From: Rhodospirillaceae bacterium
Lineage (GTDB): Bacteria; Pseudomonadota; Alphaproteobacteria; DSM-16000; Inquilinaceae
DNA: 64,000 nt
NCBI GenBank assembly: GCA_020638575.1
Contig: JACKIH010000003.1
Location: forward strand, 167,501 to 231,500
Reading direction: 5' to 3'
Shown here: positions 10,577 through 19,134 of the stretch, in pieces
How the letters are laid out: each line of letters starts with the position of its first letter
How positions within the stretch are numbered: the first letter of the stretch is position 1
Notes under the pieces: model-generated
Seen by the model: only the letters and a program-made list of their open reading frames with translations
Told to the model about the DNA's origin: nothing
Database searches by the model: none
Position numbers and translations under genes: made by a program

Positions 10577-11182
10577 TCAATGCTCCTGTCTGGAGAGGAC
10601 GGCATGCCAGATGCTGGCGGTGAACAGCGCCACGGCGGCGTTGACCAGCGAGACCACGGTCGCCACCAGGAGCGCGTAGTCGGACAGCGCGCGTAGCGCC
10701 TCGGCCTCAGTGCTGCGGGCAAACGGGTTCTCGACGTAGATCTGGATCAGCGCCAGGACGTTGGAGAGTTCGGTCGCCACCACCACCGCCCAGAAGGCGA
10801 CCAGCACGGCGAAATAGATCCGGTTGGGTATATGGCCGAAGAAGGCGCCCGGCTGGCTGAACACCCGGTTTGCCAGCAGCAGGTAGAAGCCCACCACCGG
10901 GGTGGCCACCGTCACCACCGCGAGTGCCGCGGCGACCAGGTGGTTCACCTGGAGGTCGGTGCCGGCGAACAGCCATTCCAGGCCGGGGATGTCGGCAAGA
11001 TACTCGCCCGGCATCACCGACAGGGTCACGGCATAGACCGCATAGTGGAGAGCGACGAAAGCCAACTCGGTCGAGGTGGCGATGAGCATCTTGATGACGA
11101 TGCCGTAGTTGATGCCCGTCGGCGGCCACCCGCCGGGGCCGTGGGGACCCAGGGAGTCCCTAAAATCCTTGCTGCTTGGCAT
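10577..11182 (-). CDS. Four-TM membrane protein, first gene of the coupling-protein operon
   Basis: A 201-residue protein with four clear hydrophobic segments: IVIKMLIATSTELAFVAL, VNHLVAAALAVVTVATPVVG, IYFAVLVAFWAVVVATE and LLVATVVSLVNAAVALF. I chose the internal ATG at 11182 (MPSSKDFRDSLGPHG) rather than the upstream in-frame codon at 11215, because the sequence before it has no membrane-protein character. It is probably the membrane partner of the exported proteins and coupling ATPase downstream. The family is not recognised. Confidence 0.65.
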   Translation of the reverse strand: MPSSKDFRDSLGPHGPGGWPPTGINYGIVIKMLIATSTELAFVALHYAVYAVTLSVMPGEYLADIPGLEWLFAGTDLQVNHLVAAALAVVTVATPVVGFYLLLANRVFSQPGAFFGHIPNRIYFAVLVAFWAVVVATELSNVLALIQIYVENPFARSTEAEALRALSDYALLVATVVSLVNAAVALFTASIWHAVLSRQEH

Positions 11183-11481
11183 TGGAAGTATCCCTTTTCG
11201 ATCGGCACAATCCATTTCAGCCCGAAGGCGGGTTCCTGTGCCTTTGTCGTTCTGGTTCTGTCGGTGCTAGGTTTAAGAACACCGTGGCGGTCCCATTCGA
11301 TGATCAAGAGGTGCCCTTCTGTTCGCTTTTCCATCCGACAGACGAGTGGGCTCAGTTTGGTGTCCCAAAGCACCTGCAATCCCGATCAGTGGTTCAGGAG
11401 TTGTCTTGGCGCATGTCCTGCCCCTCGGCATCCTCCTCTGCAGGTTGGCCGGCGAACCGCTGCAATGGTGACGCGTTTCGC
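11183..11481. other. Intergenic boundary between GC-rich operon and AT-rich cargo
   Basis: About 300 bases separating two divergent genes. No start with a good ribosome-binding site is seen in either direction, and no clear repeat or terminator is visible. Base composition falls from GC-rich to AT-rich across it, which marks a module junction. Confidence 0.4.
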
Positions 11482-12603
11482 ATGAGCAAAGATGACAGAA
11501 TTGAAAATAAAACTGCTGTGGAGACAGCCCACAAGAATGTGGAATCGATCCACGGAAATGTGGAGATATTCCGCAGCAAACGTGCGCCTGCAATAGCTCC
11601 GTCCTATCCGCCAGAACTTAAAGAATTTACTTTTCAAATACTTGTCGCATATAAAGAAAAACTTGGCGCATCGCTCGGTAAAAAGACTCTTGGGTGGCAG
11701 GCAGTACACAGAATTGTTGTCGAGAAAGTCTCCGAGCGCCGCGGGGACAGGGTGGCCGAGATTCTCACTCGGCACACCTTCGAAGACTGGGACCGGCGCC
11801 GCACGGTGCCGCCGGATCATAAATTTCGATTTATCGATGAATTCATAAAAATCATGGAAGTGGCAGGGGAATTTGAAGAAATACGACGAGAAATCAATAG
11901 ACTGAAGCACCGCCACCGACGGACCTATTTCGACAGAATTATCAGCTCGCCCTGTAATTTTTCCGAACGCTATCCTGAAAAATACAGGGAGATCGTCTCA
12001 GAGCTCGAAGATACATTTTGGATTTCAAAAGAGATATCGATAAATTACTATAAACAATTTCTATTTCACATCGGCGGAATTGATGGCTCTACATTTGACG
12101 TGGCGGCTGTTTATTTTCCTTATGCCTTGGATACGAACAGAAAGATAAGTGATTTCCATGAGGTCTTTGTTTCTGCTGGGATGATGCGAATTGACACTCT
12201 AAAAGGTAATAGACCAGACGCAAGTGAGCAAGTTCATGCGCCATATATATTTGGAGACTCATTCTCTGTTATTTTGTTTCGTGACGAGAATCGAGAAGGA
12301 GAAGATGGGGCGTTAACAAACGCAGAACTTCAGCTTTTGCGTGACAAAATAATTGTGATTCGGTGGGGGTTTCCAATTGTTGCTCCTAGTATTAAGGATT
12401 ATTATCGTCATTCCGGCGTTCTCGGAGAGAAAGGTGTCACCCCTTCTTCCCCAATGGTGGACTTTGACAATCCCGAGGTTCTCCTGAATCCCTGGAGCGA
12501 TCCTCCTAAAGATGACAACTTGTATGTTGGTTCTCTGAGGATGATACAGGACAGAGATAAAATAGAAGAAATAAGAAAGATATTCGACAAATTTGAATAC
12601 TGA
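11482..12603 (+). CDS. Protein of unknown function in AT-rich cargo
   Basis: A 373-residue protein of mixed charge with no recognised motif. An N-terminal part (about 45-150) is helical and basic (AYKEKLGASLGKKTLGWQ, EEIRREINRLKHRHRRTYFDR). The central and C-terminal parts look like a globular mixed fold (ISINYYKQFLFHIGGIDG, FGDSFSVILFRDENREGED). The start at ATG 11482 is a choice, since no strong ribosome-binding site is visible. Codon use is AT-biased compared with genes on either side, a sign of separate acquisition. The downstream ankyrin gene follows within 8 bp, so the two are probably one operon. An abortive-infection or toxin role is possible but unsupported. Confidence 0.6.
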   Translation: MSKDDRIENKTAVETAHKNVESIHGNVEIFRSKRAPAIAPSYPPELKEFTFQILVAYKEKLGASLGKKTLGWQAVHRIVVEKVSERRGDRVAEILTRHTFEDWDRRRTVPPDHKFRFIDEFIKIMEVAGEFEEIRREINRLKHRHRRTYFDRIISSPCNFSERYPEKYREIVSELEDTFWISKEISINYYKQFLFHIGGIDGSTFDVAAVYFPYALDTNRKISDFHEVFVSAGMMRIDTLKGNRPDASEQVHAPYIFGDSFSVILFRDENREGEDGALTNAELQLLRDKIIVIRWGFPIVAPSIKDYYRHSGVLGEKGVTPSSPMVDFDNPEVLLNPWSDPPKDDNLYVGSLRMIQDRDKIEEIRKIFDKFEY

Positions 12604-12610
12604 GGATAAA

Positions 12611-12937
12611 ATGTTAAGGCGAAATGTACGGACAAAAGGCTCAATAAAATATGAACCGCCTGATATATTCAGGGCAGCCGTCAATAATGATGCCTATGAA
12701 CTATCTGAGGCAATAAGGGACGGTCAGTCACTACTTTTTCGTGAGCGCAAATATGCGAGGACGCCATTGCACGTAGCAGCGCAGTGTGGAAGTATTGATT
12801 TTATCAGAGCTGCAACGACTTATAAAGATGTCGATCCCTGGGCATTGGATCTGAATAACTATACAGCCTATGATCTCGCCGCCCGTCGAAACGACAGGGA
12901 TGTGCAGCGCGCATTGTTTGACATCATGTATCCATGA
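12611..12937 (+). CDS. Small ankyrin-repeat protein
   Basis: A 108-residue protein with an ankyrin signature: ARTPLHVAAQCGSIDFIRAA (about residues 51-70) followed by a second repeat NYTAYDLAARRNDRDVQRAL. The ATG at 12611 is preceded by GAGGATAAA, a good ribosome-binding site, and begins 7 bp after the previous stop. Ankyrin proteins bind partner proteins; pairing with the unknown 373-aa protein suggests an inhibitor or adaptor for it. It shares the AT-rich composition. Confidence 0.75.
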   Translation: MLRRNVRTKGSIKYEPPDIFRAAVNNDAYELSEAIRDGQSLLFRERKYARTPLHVAAQCGSIDFIRAATTYKDVDPWALDLNNYTAYDLAARRNDRDVQRALFDIMYP

Positions 12938-13312
12938 GGATATGGGAGCACCAAAAACGAAATTGAGCGCAGTTATTGGTTGCGCTTGAGATCGTTCTGC
13001 CATCGGAAATTAGTCTAGAATCCCTGTAATCATCGCAAGGACTCGCAGTTCGAGCCATAAGCGGGGTCGCCGATTTGAGAAATATCGGTTCCTGGTCTGC
13101 GGTCTCTTGATGGCGGCTCCATTTCTCAGGTCTCCTCAATCCTGACGCCTTGTGGCCGGGCGCAGCGTCCGGTCAACGGGCGGCCCGCTCCGTTCGGCCG
13201 CGCGCGGCCTCCCGTGTTGCCCGTTGCCCGCCTGCGGCGGTGACCGTCCGCCTCTCCGCCCGGCCGTCTTCTCCCGCGTCTTGAGGAAACCCCTGACGAA
13301 AGGAGACGACCC
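12938..13312. other. Gene-free leader with GC-rich inverted repeats before the DUF2958 gene
   Basis: The left half is the AT-rich tail of the cargo and holds nothing I can name. From 13155 the sequence becomes very GC-rich, with an inverted repeat CAACGGGC (13174-13181) / GCCCGTTG (13219-13226). It ends in the leader CTCCCGCGTCTTGAGGAAAC...AAAGGAGA, which recurs before the parB gene at about 23.6 kb. Confidence 0.5.
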
Positions 13313-13708
13313 ATGAAACTCTTGACCGATACCATCCGCCGCCAGCTCCTGCGCAACGGCGAACTCAGGCAGCACCTCGCCGAGGCGGGCACGGCCGAAC
13401 CGGACTTCATCCCGGTGGTGAAGCTGTTCACGCCCGATGCCGGTTGCACCTGGCTGCTCACCGAACTTGACCCGGAGGATCCGGACATTGCGTTTGGCCT
13501 GTGCGACCTCGGCATGGGCTTCCCGGAACTCGGCTCCGTCCGCATGTCCGAGTTTGCCGCCGTGCGGGGCCGTATCGGCCTGCCGGTCGAACGCGACCTG
13601 CACTTCGCCCCAAGGCACACGCTGTCGGTCTATGCCCGCGCCGCCACGACGGCCGAGGCGATCACCGAATGCCCGAAAGCACTGGCCGCGGCGGGAGGTG
13701 CAGCATGA
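13313..13708 (+). CDS. DUF2958 domain protein
   Basis: A 131-residue protein with the DUF2958 pattern: MKLLTDTIRRQLLRNG at the start, KLFTPDAGCTWLLTELDPED (about 37-56), FGLCDLGMGFPELGSV, and VRGRIGLPVERDLHF near 82-96. The function is unknown. The family is common on alphaproteobacterial plasmids and integrated elements, near ArdC and ParB genes as here. The AAAGGAGA site is 7 bases before the ATG. It overlaps the next gene by 4 bases and leads a three-gene unit. Confidence 0.85.
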   Translation: MKLLTDTIRRQLLRNGELRQHLAEAGTAEPDFIPVVKLFTPDAGCTWLLTELDPEDPDIAFGLCDLGMGFPELGSVRMSEFAAVRGRIGLPVERDLHFAPRHTLSVYARAATTAEAITECPKALAAAGGAA

Positions 13709-13911
13709 GGAACCAACCCCGCATCGATACGGCCCGTTTTGCGCTGGCCTCGGCCTGTTGGGCGCGCGGTGAAAACCCCGAGCAGGGTGAGGAGGCCGTC
13801 ATTGACCTGCTCACCGACCTACGCCACCACTGCGCGGCCTTCGGCATCGACTTCGACGCCTGCGACCGCATGGCTGGTGATCACTTCTCCGCCGAGGGAG
13901 GTGCCGCATGA
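13705..13911 (+). CDS. Small conserved plasmid-type protein
   Basis: A 68-residue protein (MRNQPRIDTARFALASACWA at the start, then GEEAVIDLLTDLRHHCAAFG and FDACDRMAGDHF). It starts in the ATGA overlap with the DUF2958 stop, with GGGAGGTG upstream, and ends in an ATGA overlap with the next gene. This tight coupling, and the recurrence of such small proteins beside DUF2958 genes, supports a real gene. Function unknown. Confidence 0.75.
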   Translation: MRNQPRIDTARFALASACWARGENPEQGEEAVIDLLTDLRHHCAAFGIDFDACDRMAGDHFSAEGGAA

Positions 13912-14357
13912 AACGCTACACCATCCTCTATGCTGAAGACGTGCCGCACTACGGGCTGACCGAGATCGAGGCAGCGGACGCCGCCGATGCGCTGGCGGCC
14001 GCCAGGATCGCCGACTATTCCGACCTCTTCATGGAGCCGGAATGGGCCAACGCGGTCTGCCGCCGCATCGTCAAGATCGTCGACGAGGACGATACCGTCG
14101 TCGTCGAGAACATCGCACTCGACGACTGCGTGCTGCGCTTCGGCGGGGAGCCGGACCGGCGCTTGTGCGACGCCGCACCGGAGCTGCTTGCCGTCCTCAA
14201 GGAGGCAAGAACCGTCCCCTGGGTGCACAATGCCGCCATCACCGATGACATCGAGGCGCTGCGGGCGATCTGCCTGGCCTATTCCGACTGGTGGAACCGC
14301 AAGGCCTTGCCGGTGATCGAGAAGGCTGCCGGGCCGGTACCGGAGGACACGTCGTGA
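13908..14357 (+). CDS. Hypothetical protein of the DUF2958 unit
   Basis: A 149-residue acidic protein beginning MKRYTILYAEDVPHYGLTEI, with AADAADALAAARIADY in the first third and a tryptophan-rich end (LAYSDWWNRKALPVIEKAAG). I recognise no domain. It overlaps the previous gene by 4 bases and is the last gene of the three-gene unit. Confidence 0.72.
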   Translation: MKRYTILYAEDVPHYGLTEIEAADAADALAAARIADYSDLFMEPEWANAVCRRIVKIVDEDDTVVVENIALDDCVLRFGGEPDRRLCDAAPELLAVLKEARTVPWVHNAAITDDIEALRAICLAYSDWWNRKALPVIEKAAGPVPEDTS

Positions 14358-14401
14358 GGCGGACCCGTCGCCCCACGATCGACCGGCACCGCGCTCCAAT
14401 T

Positions 14402-14440
14402 CTATGAATTTGCGATTCTGCGAAATTCGTATTATCATAG
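14402..14440. promoter_or_regulatory. Imperfect inverted repeat upstream of the toxin-antitoxin pair
   Basis: The outer arms CTATGA and TCATAG enclose a second imperfect inverted repeat, GAATTTGC / GCGAAATTC, in an AT-rich island. It lies just before the antitoxin start. AbrB-type antitoxins normally bind such palindromes to repress their own operon. Confidence 0.5.
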
Positions 14441-14474
14441 AGTTAGAGAACTTAAACAACAGACGTTCAGATCA

Positions 14475-14735
14475 ATGGAAACGAAACGGCCCGGAGAAAC
14501 GGAGATGGCACTGGTGCGGCTGAGACGTGCGGCACAGATCACCCTGCCCACGGAAATCCGCCGGGCGGCCCGGCTCAAGGAAGGCGACTACCTGGAGGCC
14601 GAACTGACCGAGGCCGGCATCCTGCTGCGCCCGGTCAGCGTCGACCGGCGCGAGCCGACGCCGGAGCAGGAAGCCGAAATCCTCGCCGTGGTCGACGAGG
14701 AACGGAAGACTTATGCCGCCGAACGCCGTCGTTGA
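14475..14735 (+). CDS. AbrB/MazE-type antitoxin
   Basis: An 86-residue protein with an N-terminal swapped-hairpin AbrB signature, LVRLRRAAQITLPTEIRRAA, then LKEGDYLEAELTEAGILLRP. The C-terminal half is acidic and helical (EPTPEQEAEILAVVDEERKT), as expected for toxin neutralisation. It starts at ATG 14475; ATG 14505 is possible. The end overlaps the PIN toxin gene by 23 bases, a typical antitoxin-toxin arrangement. Likely autoregulated through the inverted repeat upstream. Confidence 0.85.
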   Translation: METKRPGETEMALVRLRRAAQITLPTEIRRAARLKEGDYLEAELTEAGILLRPVSVDRREPTPEQEAEILAVVDEERKTYAAERRR

Positions 14736-15144
14736 CGCCTCGGTGCTGGTCAGCGCCTTCCTCTTCCCCCGCAGCCTTCCGGGCGACGTGGTCGCCGCGG
14801 CCGAAGCTGGCGCCTACACGCTTCATCTGTCGCCCATCCTCATTGAAGAGACCGGCCGGTCGCTGATGAACCCGCGCCTCGCCGGACCCTACGGGTACGG
14901 CGCCGACAAGGTCGAGGCGTGGTGTGCCTATCTGAGAGCCCTGGCCCGGATGGTCACCGACCTGCCGGAGATTGGGAGGGTCTGCCGCGATGCCGACGAC
15001 GACCATGTCGTTGCCGCCGCAGTGGGTGCCAATGCGGGATTCATCGTCACCGGCGACAAGGACCTGCTGGACCTAGCGGCCTGCTGCGAGATCAACATCG
15101 TCACCGCCCGGACCTTCGCCACCGAGATCCTGAAGATCGTCTGA
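14713..15144 (+). CDS. PIN-domain toxin (putative ribonuclease)
   Basis: A 143-residue PIN protein. Acidic catalytic positions are visible in VVDASVLVSAFLF (Asp near residue 8), EETGR (Glu near 45), DADDDHVVAAAV (Asp cluster near 94-97) and TGDKDLLDL (Asp near 115-117). The family is metal-dependent RNases that act as VapC-like toxins. The gene overlaps its antitoxin. It ends 55 bp from the convergent resolvase gene. Confidence 0.87.
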   Translation: MPPNAVVDASVLVSAFLFPRSLPGDVVAAAEAGAYTLHLSPILIEETGRSLMNPRLAGPYGYGADKVEAWCAYLRALARMVTDLPEIGRVCRDADDDHVVAAAVGANAGFIVTGDKDLLDLAACCEINIVTARTFATEILKIV

Positions 15145-15199
15145 TCGGCTGCGAGCGGCTCCTCGCCATAACCCTGTCCGCTGGTGGAGCCCCCGGATC

Positions 15200-15799
15200 T
15201 CACGCCGCCAGGCCCAGCCGCTCGAACGACCGGGCGAGGGTCGAGCGCGAAGCGCCCAGCCGCCGCGCCGCCTCGCTGACGCTGAGCCCCTCCTGCACCA
15301 CCAGCCGGTGCGCTTCCGCCACCGCCGCCGCATCCAGGGCGTGGGGCCGGCCGATCACCTTGCCCCGTTCGCGCGCCGCCTGGAGCCCCAGCACCGTCGT
15401 CTCGTGGATCAGGTCGCGCTGGAACTCGGCGACCGCGCTGAACACGTGGTAGACCAGCTTGCCGCCGGGCGTGGTGGTGTTGATGCCCTCGCTCAGCGAG
15501 CAGAAATTCACGTCCTCGCGCCGGAACCGGGTGAGCAGGTCGGCCAAGTGCAGCACCGAGCGTCCCAGCCGGTCGAGCTTCAGCACCACGAACACGTCGC
15601 CCGGCCGGACCGCCGCCAGCGCCTCGTCCAGTCCCGGCCGCCGGGCATCCGCGCCGGATACCCCATGGTCGCTGAACACCGGATCGCAACCGACGGCGGC
15701 AAGCGCGTCGAGCTGCATGTCGAGCCGCTGGTCGGGGGTGGAGACGCGGGCATAGCCAACCCGGCGTCCCTCCGTCTGAAGCTGTGGCCACACGCTCAT
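15200..15799 (-). CDS. Small serine recombinase (resolvase/invertase)
   Basis: A 199-residue resolvase. The catalytic region VGYARVSTPDQRLDMQLDAL holds the serine. DHGVSGADARRPGLDEAL and LKLDRLGRSVLHL follow, the helix-E region is AEFQRDLI, and a C-terminal helix-turn-helix is SVSEAARRLGASRSTLARS. The start is ATG 15799, with GGGAGGCGC upstream; the longer frame upstream is not conserved. Such proteins resolve or invert DNA at short sites. It is one of two in the element (the other at 22254). Confidence 0.9.
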   Translation of the reverse strand: MSVWPQLQTEGRRVGYARVSTPDQRLDMQLDALAAVGCDPVFSDHGVSGADARRPGLDEALAAVRPGDVFVVLKLDRLGRSVLHLADLLTRFRREDVNFCSLSEGINTTTPGGKLVYHVFSAVAEFQRDLIHETTVLGLQAARERGKVIGRPHALDAAAVAEAHRLVVQEGLSVSEAARRLGASRSTLARSFERLGLAA

Positions 15800-15827
15800 G
15801 AAGCGCCTCCCGCCGGGGCTGTGCCCC

Positions 15828-15851
15828 GCCCGAAACCGATCGGTTCCGGGC
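15828..15851. repeat. Near-perfect palindrome upstream of the resolvase
   Basis: A 24-bp palindrome with arms GCCCGAAACCGA and TCGGTTCCGGGC and one mismatched pair, lying 28 bp before the resolvase start. Such a site is well placed to be the resolvase binding site or its operator. Confidence 0.5.
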
Positions 15852-16147
15852 AGTGAGGCGGGCGGTGGCCGCTGCGTTCCACGGCCCACAGGATGCAGCG
15901 TGTTCCGGACCGCCGCAAGGCAAATATCGTTTCCATATCTCCAAATCCCTCCTATGACTAAAACCGATCGTTATTGGCCTGAATTAAGTAAACACGAGCG
16001 CAAGATAATTGCAACTATTTGACTCGATCTTGGTTTTATATTACTTTATCAACCATAGTTGGCCAATTTTGTGATCGCTGCGTTTGCTTGGGAACGATTG
16101 GCCTGAAGAGGCTGCTCGGGCAGCCGGGCCGGAAAGGAGCCAGGGAG

Positions 16148-16645
16148 ATGGCGACTTCACTACGAGACAGGTTGATTGGTGGGTTCACCGGTGCCGTGAT
16201 GGCGGCCGGTGCAATCCTGCCCGCTTCCCTGGCGTCCCACGACGCGCAGGCGCAGGTCGACTTGACGTGTCCCGCCGAAATCCAGGTTCCTTGCGCCGAC
16301 CTGCGCGGGGAAAGGGCAGAAGTCGTCAGGACGGCGGCAGCGCGGGCGTCCCTCGGCCCAAGGGTCGTCCTCATCTACTATGGCAACGACGATGCCGCGC
16401 GGCAGACGGCCGAAACCGTGGTCCAGTACTTCAACGATAACGGCGTCCAGACCGGTCTCCTGCTCGCTGACGGAAGCAACCAGTACGAAATCTACATCGA
16501 TACCCAGACCTACACCGAACAGCCTTTTGGAGCGTCTATCAGCGCCGTCCAGCTTGGAGAGAGGCTCAACCGGGCACTCGCCACCTATCAGGCGCTTCTC
16601 GCCTCAATTCCCGGAGAAGACCCCGAACCCACAGGCGGTACCTGA
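16148..16645 (+). CDS. Exported protein of unknown function
   Basis: A 165-residue protein with a signal peptide (RLIGGFTGAVMAAGAILPA, cleavage probably after AQA near residue 36). The mature part contains two cysteines (DLTCPAEIQVPCADLRGE) and an alpha/beta pattern (VVLIYYGNDDAARQTAETVV, QTGLLLADGSNQYEIYID). No family recognised. A ribosome-binding site (AGGAGCCAGGGAG) precedes ATG 16148. It converges on the next gene with a 6-bp gap. Confidence 0.65.
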   Translation: MATSLRDRLIGGFTGAVMAAGAILPASLASHDAQAQVDLTCPAEIQVPCADLRGERAEVVRTAAARASLGPRVVLIYYGNDDAARQTAETVVQYFNDNGVQTGLLLADGSNQYEIYIDTQTYTEQPFGASISAVQLGERLNRALATYQALLASIPGEDPEPTGGT

Positions 16646-16651
16646 GCCCGC

Positions 16652-18049
16652 CTATCCGCGCCCAAACACGGCAATCCCGGCGCTTGCATCGGCAACCACC
16701 ACATTGTCCGCCGTGTTCGCGGGCTCCGGTTCGGCCGTCTCACCTTCAGCAGCATCTGCGAACAGCCCGCTCAGTTGAATGGGAGCGAGCCGGGTCCCGT
16801 CGACCTGGGCCGCGACGCTGGCCGGTTCGACAGATTGAGCCGATCCACCGGTTTGGCCGGGCGGCCCGTCCTCCAGCCCGGCAAGGGATACGGGGCCGCG
16901 GAATGCGCCTTCTTCGGTGTCGATCTCATCAGACTCTGGCATGATCTCCCCGCTATCGGCACTTGCCACCTCCACATCTTCCGGGGAATCGATCCCACCC
17001 GGATCAACTGGGTCCACGGGTAGGTCCGCGGACGCCACGGGGATGCTGTCGTTCCACAGGAATCCGCTGGTCTCCGCGTTGACTTCCCTTTCATGTTCGT
17101 CATATCCCCGCGCTTCGTCCATGACAGCGGCAGTCGCCGCATCCGTCCGTGCGCTGGCGCTGTCGAGCTCGCGGTAGGTGTAGTCGGGGAGGATGGCGCG
17201 CATCTCTTCGACACTGGGGGGCTCCCCGGTCGTGTCGACACGGTCCATGAGCCGCTGCGTCTGTTCGCGTTCGGTCATCAGCCCGTCCCGCGTCCGCTCG
17301 ATATAGTCCTGCTGTTCGCGCAGGGCCTGGATCACCGCCGTCCGGTCGTTGCGGTCGACGCGCTGGCCGGTCCGCTGCTCGTATTCGGCCAGTTCCTGTT
17401 CCATCGCGTCGTCGGTCAGGCGGCCGTCCGGCCCGACTTCGATCTCGCCCGCCGCCAGGTAGTCCTCGATGGCGTCGGCCCGTCGCTGCAACTCGGCGAT
17501 CTGCCGGTCCAGCATCCGCAAATGATCTTCCAGCGCCTTGCGGGCCATCTTGGCAGCATCCTCGCGGCGCTTCTGTTCGGTGGCCTGTTGGGCCGCGGCG
17601 GTCCGGTTGACGTTGAACTGCACGTTGCCGAGCCCGTTGGGCTCGCTCTCGTTCATCAACGCGCTGACTTCCATGTTGCCGATGCGCCGCCGCAGCTCCG
17701 CCTGGGCAGCGCCGCCGGCCGTCAATGCCGCCTGGTCGTTGCCGTGCACGTCATATTCGCTGTCGTCGGTAGAGGGAGGGGTTTGGTCGGCGTCCGCGGC
17801 CGGGCGAGTGTCCTCCGGCGGTGCGGGATCGTCGGTCGGGGCCGGCGCATCGTCCGCCACCGGCGCGGCAGGCGCGTCGGCCACGACGTCAGCCGTCTCC
17901 ACCGGAGCAGGATCATCAACGATTTCGGGATCGGCCGCAGGCCAAAGGCCCATGGCCGCGCCGGTTTCATGGAACGCATCGGTGAGCGCCCCCGCCCGGC
18001 TGAGCGGTATATCCCCTGAAAAGTCGTCAGCTCGTTCTGACTGAGCCAT
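16652..18049 (-). CDS. Acidic, low-complexity coiled-coil protein
   Basis: A 465-residue acidic protein. Residues about 35-100 are rich in Ala, Asp and Pro and probably disordered. About 120-300 are long charged helices with heptad-like spacing (KALEDHLRMLDRQIAELQRR, QALREQQDYIERTRDGLMTE), consistent with a coiled coil. The rest is acidic and disordered. There is no signal peptide and no recognised domain. The upstream 270 bases are AT-rich and probably contain its promoter. Confidence 0.6.
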   Translation of the reverse strand: MAQSERADDFSGDIPLSRAGALTDAFHETGAAMGLWPAADPEIVDDPAPVETADVVADAPAAPVADDAPAPTDDPAPPEDTRPAADADQTPPSTDDSEYDVHGNDQAALTAGGAAQAELRRRIGNMEVSALMNESEPNGLGNVQFNVNRTAAAQQATEQKRREDAAKMARKALEDHLRMLDRQIAELQRRADAIEDYLAAGEIEVGPDGRLTDDAMEQELAEYEQRTGQRVDRNDRTAVIQALREQQDYIERTRDGLMTEREQTQRLMDRVDTTGEPPSVEEMRAILPDYTYRELDSASARTDAATAAVMDEARGYDEHEREVNAETSGFLWNDSIPVASADLPVDPVDPGGIDSPEDVEVASADSGEIMPESDEIDTEEGAFRGPVSLAGLEDGPPGQTGGSAQSVEPASVAAQVDGTRLAPIQLSGLFADAAEGETAEPEPANTADNVVVADASAGIAVFGRG

Positions 18050-18323
18050 CGTCCACGCCTCTTGTTACCCCAAAGTGCCCGCCTGGTGCCGGTGCCCGCG
18101 GGCTTCGTGCCCGTCTTTCTGCGCCCGGCCGGGCTTATTTGTTAAAACCACACGTAATATCCGGGCTGAATCCCGAACTATTGTCTATTGTTATACAATT
18201 TACATATTAATTATTTCTGAATGATTATGGAAATGTCCAGAAAAACTTTCCGGACCAAAGATAATAGTGCATTTGTTCAATCAAGATTGAATATTGTTCA
18301 AGCGCTGGGAGGGCTGGACTTTG
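18050..18323. other. AT-rich promoter region
   Basis: About 270 bases. The left part has repeated GTGCCCG words (three copies, about 18075-18115). The right part is AT-rich with several TATACAAT- and TAATTATT-like boxes. It should hold the promoter of the acidic coiled-coil gene reading left. No gene is seen. Confidence 0.4.
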
Positions 18324-18824
18324 TCAGTCGGCGTTGGATCGGCCGGCCCCGAACGGCTTGCCGGGCTCCGCGGAGGTGCCGCCGGTCGCCTGCGGATCGG
18401 GCACGTCCACAATGGGCGACAGCCCCTGGGTGTCGGCCAGCAGGCGGATCAGGCCGAAGAACACGTCGATCCGCGGGTTGCCGCCGCGGCCCAGGGCGCG
18501 GGTCAGCGTGTTCTGGTGCTGGCCGCTCAGGCGCGCCAGCTCCCGGAAGCCGATCCCGGCGCAGACATGCTCGCGCAGCAGCGCCTTGCCGCGCTCCACA
18601 TCGCCGTCCAGGAAAGCTTGCAGGCTTTCGGCCAGCAGCGCGTGCGGCGGCCCCAGGCGTTCCGCCGCCAGCCCCATCATGTCGCGCTCGACAAGGTGGC
18701 GCATATACTGCGAGGGCGTGCGGAAATCCCGCCCGACGATCTCCTCTTTGATCCACGCATGCAGGGAGGGCGGCAGCGTCACGTTGGCGTAGGAGCGTCC
18801 GCGCTTGGTGGGAGGCTGCGTCAC
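18324..18824 (-). CDS. DNA-binding protein with RHH-like N-terminus and HigA-like HTH
   Basis: A 166-residue protein. Residues about 10-45 (YANVTLPPSLHAWIKEEI, FRTPSQYMRHLVERDMMG) look like a ParD/CopG ribbon-helix-helix. About 100-140 contain a helix-turn-helix resembling addiction-module antidotes (FRELARLSGQHQNTLTRALG, NPRIDVFFGLIRLL). The combination is unusual. The GTG start at 18824 overlaps the stop of the small RHH gene before it (GTGA), with GGAGGGATGG upstream. No toxin gene is adjacent, so it may regulate neighbouring genes. Confidence 0.68.
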   Translation of the reverse strand: MTQPPTKRGRSYANVTLPPSLHAWIKEEIVGRDFRTPSQYMRHLVERDMMGLAAERLGPPHALLAESLQAFLDGDVERGKALLREHVCAGIGFRELARLSGQHQNTLTRALGRGGNPRIDVFFGLIRLLADTQGLSPIVDVPDPQATGGTSAEPGKPFGAGRSNAD

Positions 18825-18994
18825 GGGCCATCCCTCCGTTCGCCGACGCCGCGCCTTTCCATGTCGGCGCGGATCAGGGTCCGGAAGTAGTCGCTGATCG
18901 TCGCGAAATTGCCGTCCGCCAGCCGCCCCTCCACCCATTCGTTAAGCTCCGGCTGCAAATACACACTCACGTTATGCGAACTATTTTTGGTCAT
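18821..18994 (-). CDS. Small ribbon-helix-helix protein (ParD/CopG-like)
   Basis: A 57-residue protein with an RHH pattern: SVYLQPELNEWVEGRLADG, then FATISDYFRTLIRADMERRG. I chose ATG 18994 because the family pattern begins there. The 4-bp overlap with the next gene indicates co-translation. Related in design to the N-terminus of its neighbour, suggesting duplication. Function: probable autoregulator or antitoxin; no toxin partner visible. Confidence 0.65.
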   Translation of the reverse strand: MTKNSSHNVSVYLQPELNEWVEGRLADGNFATISDYFRTLIRADMERRGVGERRDGP

Positions 18995-19134
18995 CCACTG
19001 AGAAATATACACAACTGCGCCACAGAAATCTAAATCATCGTAACGATAATACGCAGCAAAATCATGTGAGAACGATCTTGCTAAATTTCTGCACACATCG
19101 TGTCCGCAGTCCGGAATCAAATATTCCCTCTTAT

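Noticed and set aside
8657..10696. Long plus-strand frame of 679 codons over the vWA genes
   Set aside because: It is composition-driven antisense of the clearly coding minus-strand vWA genes and carries no domain.
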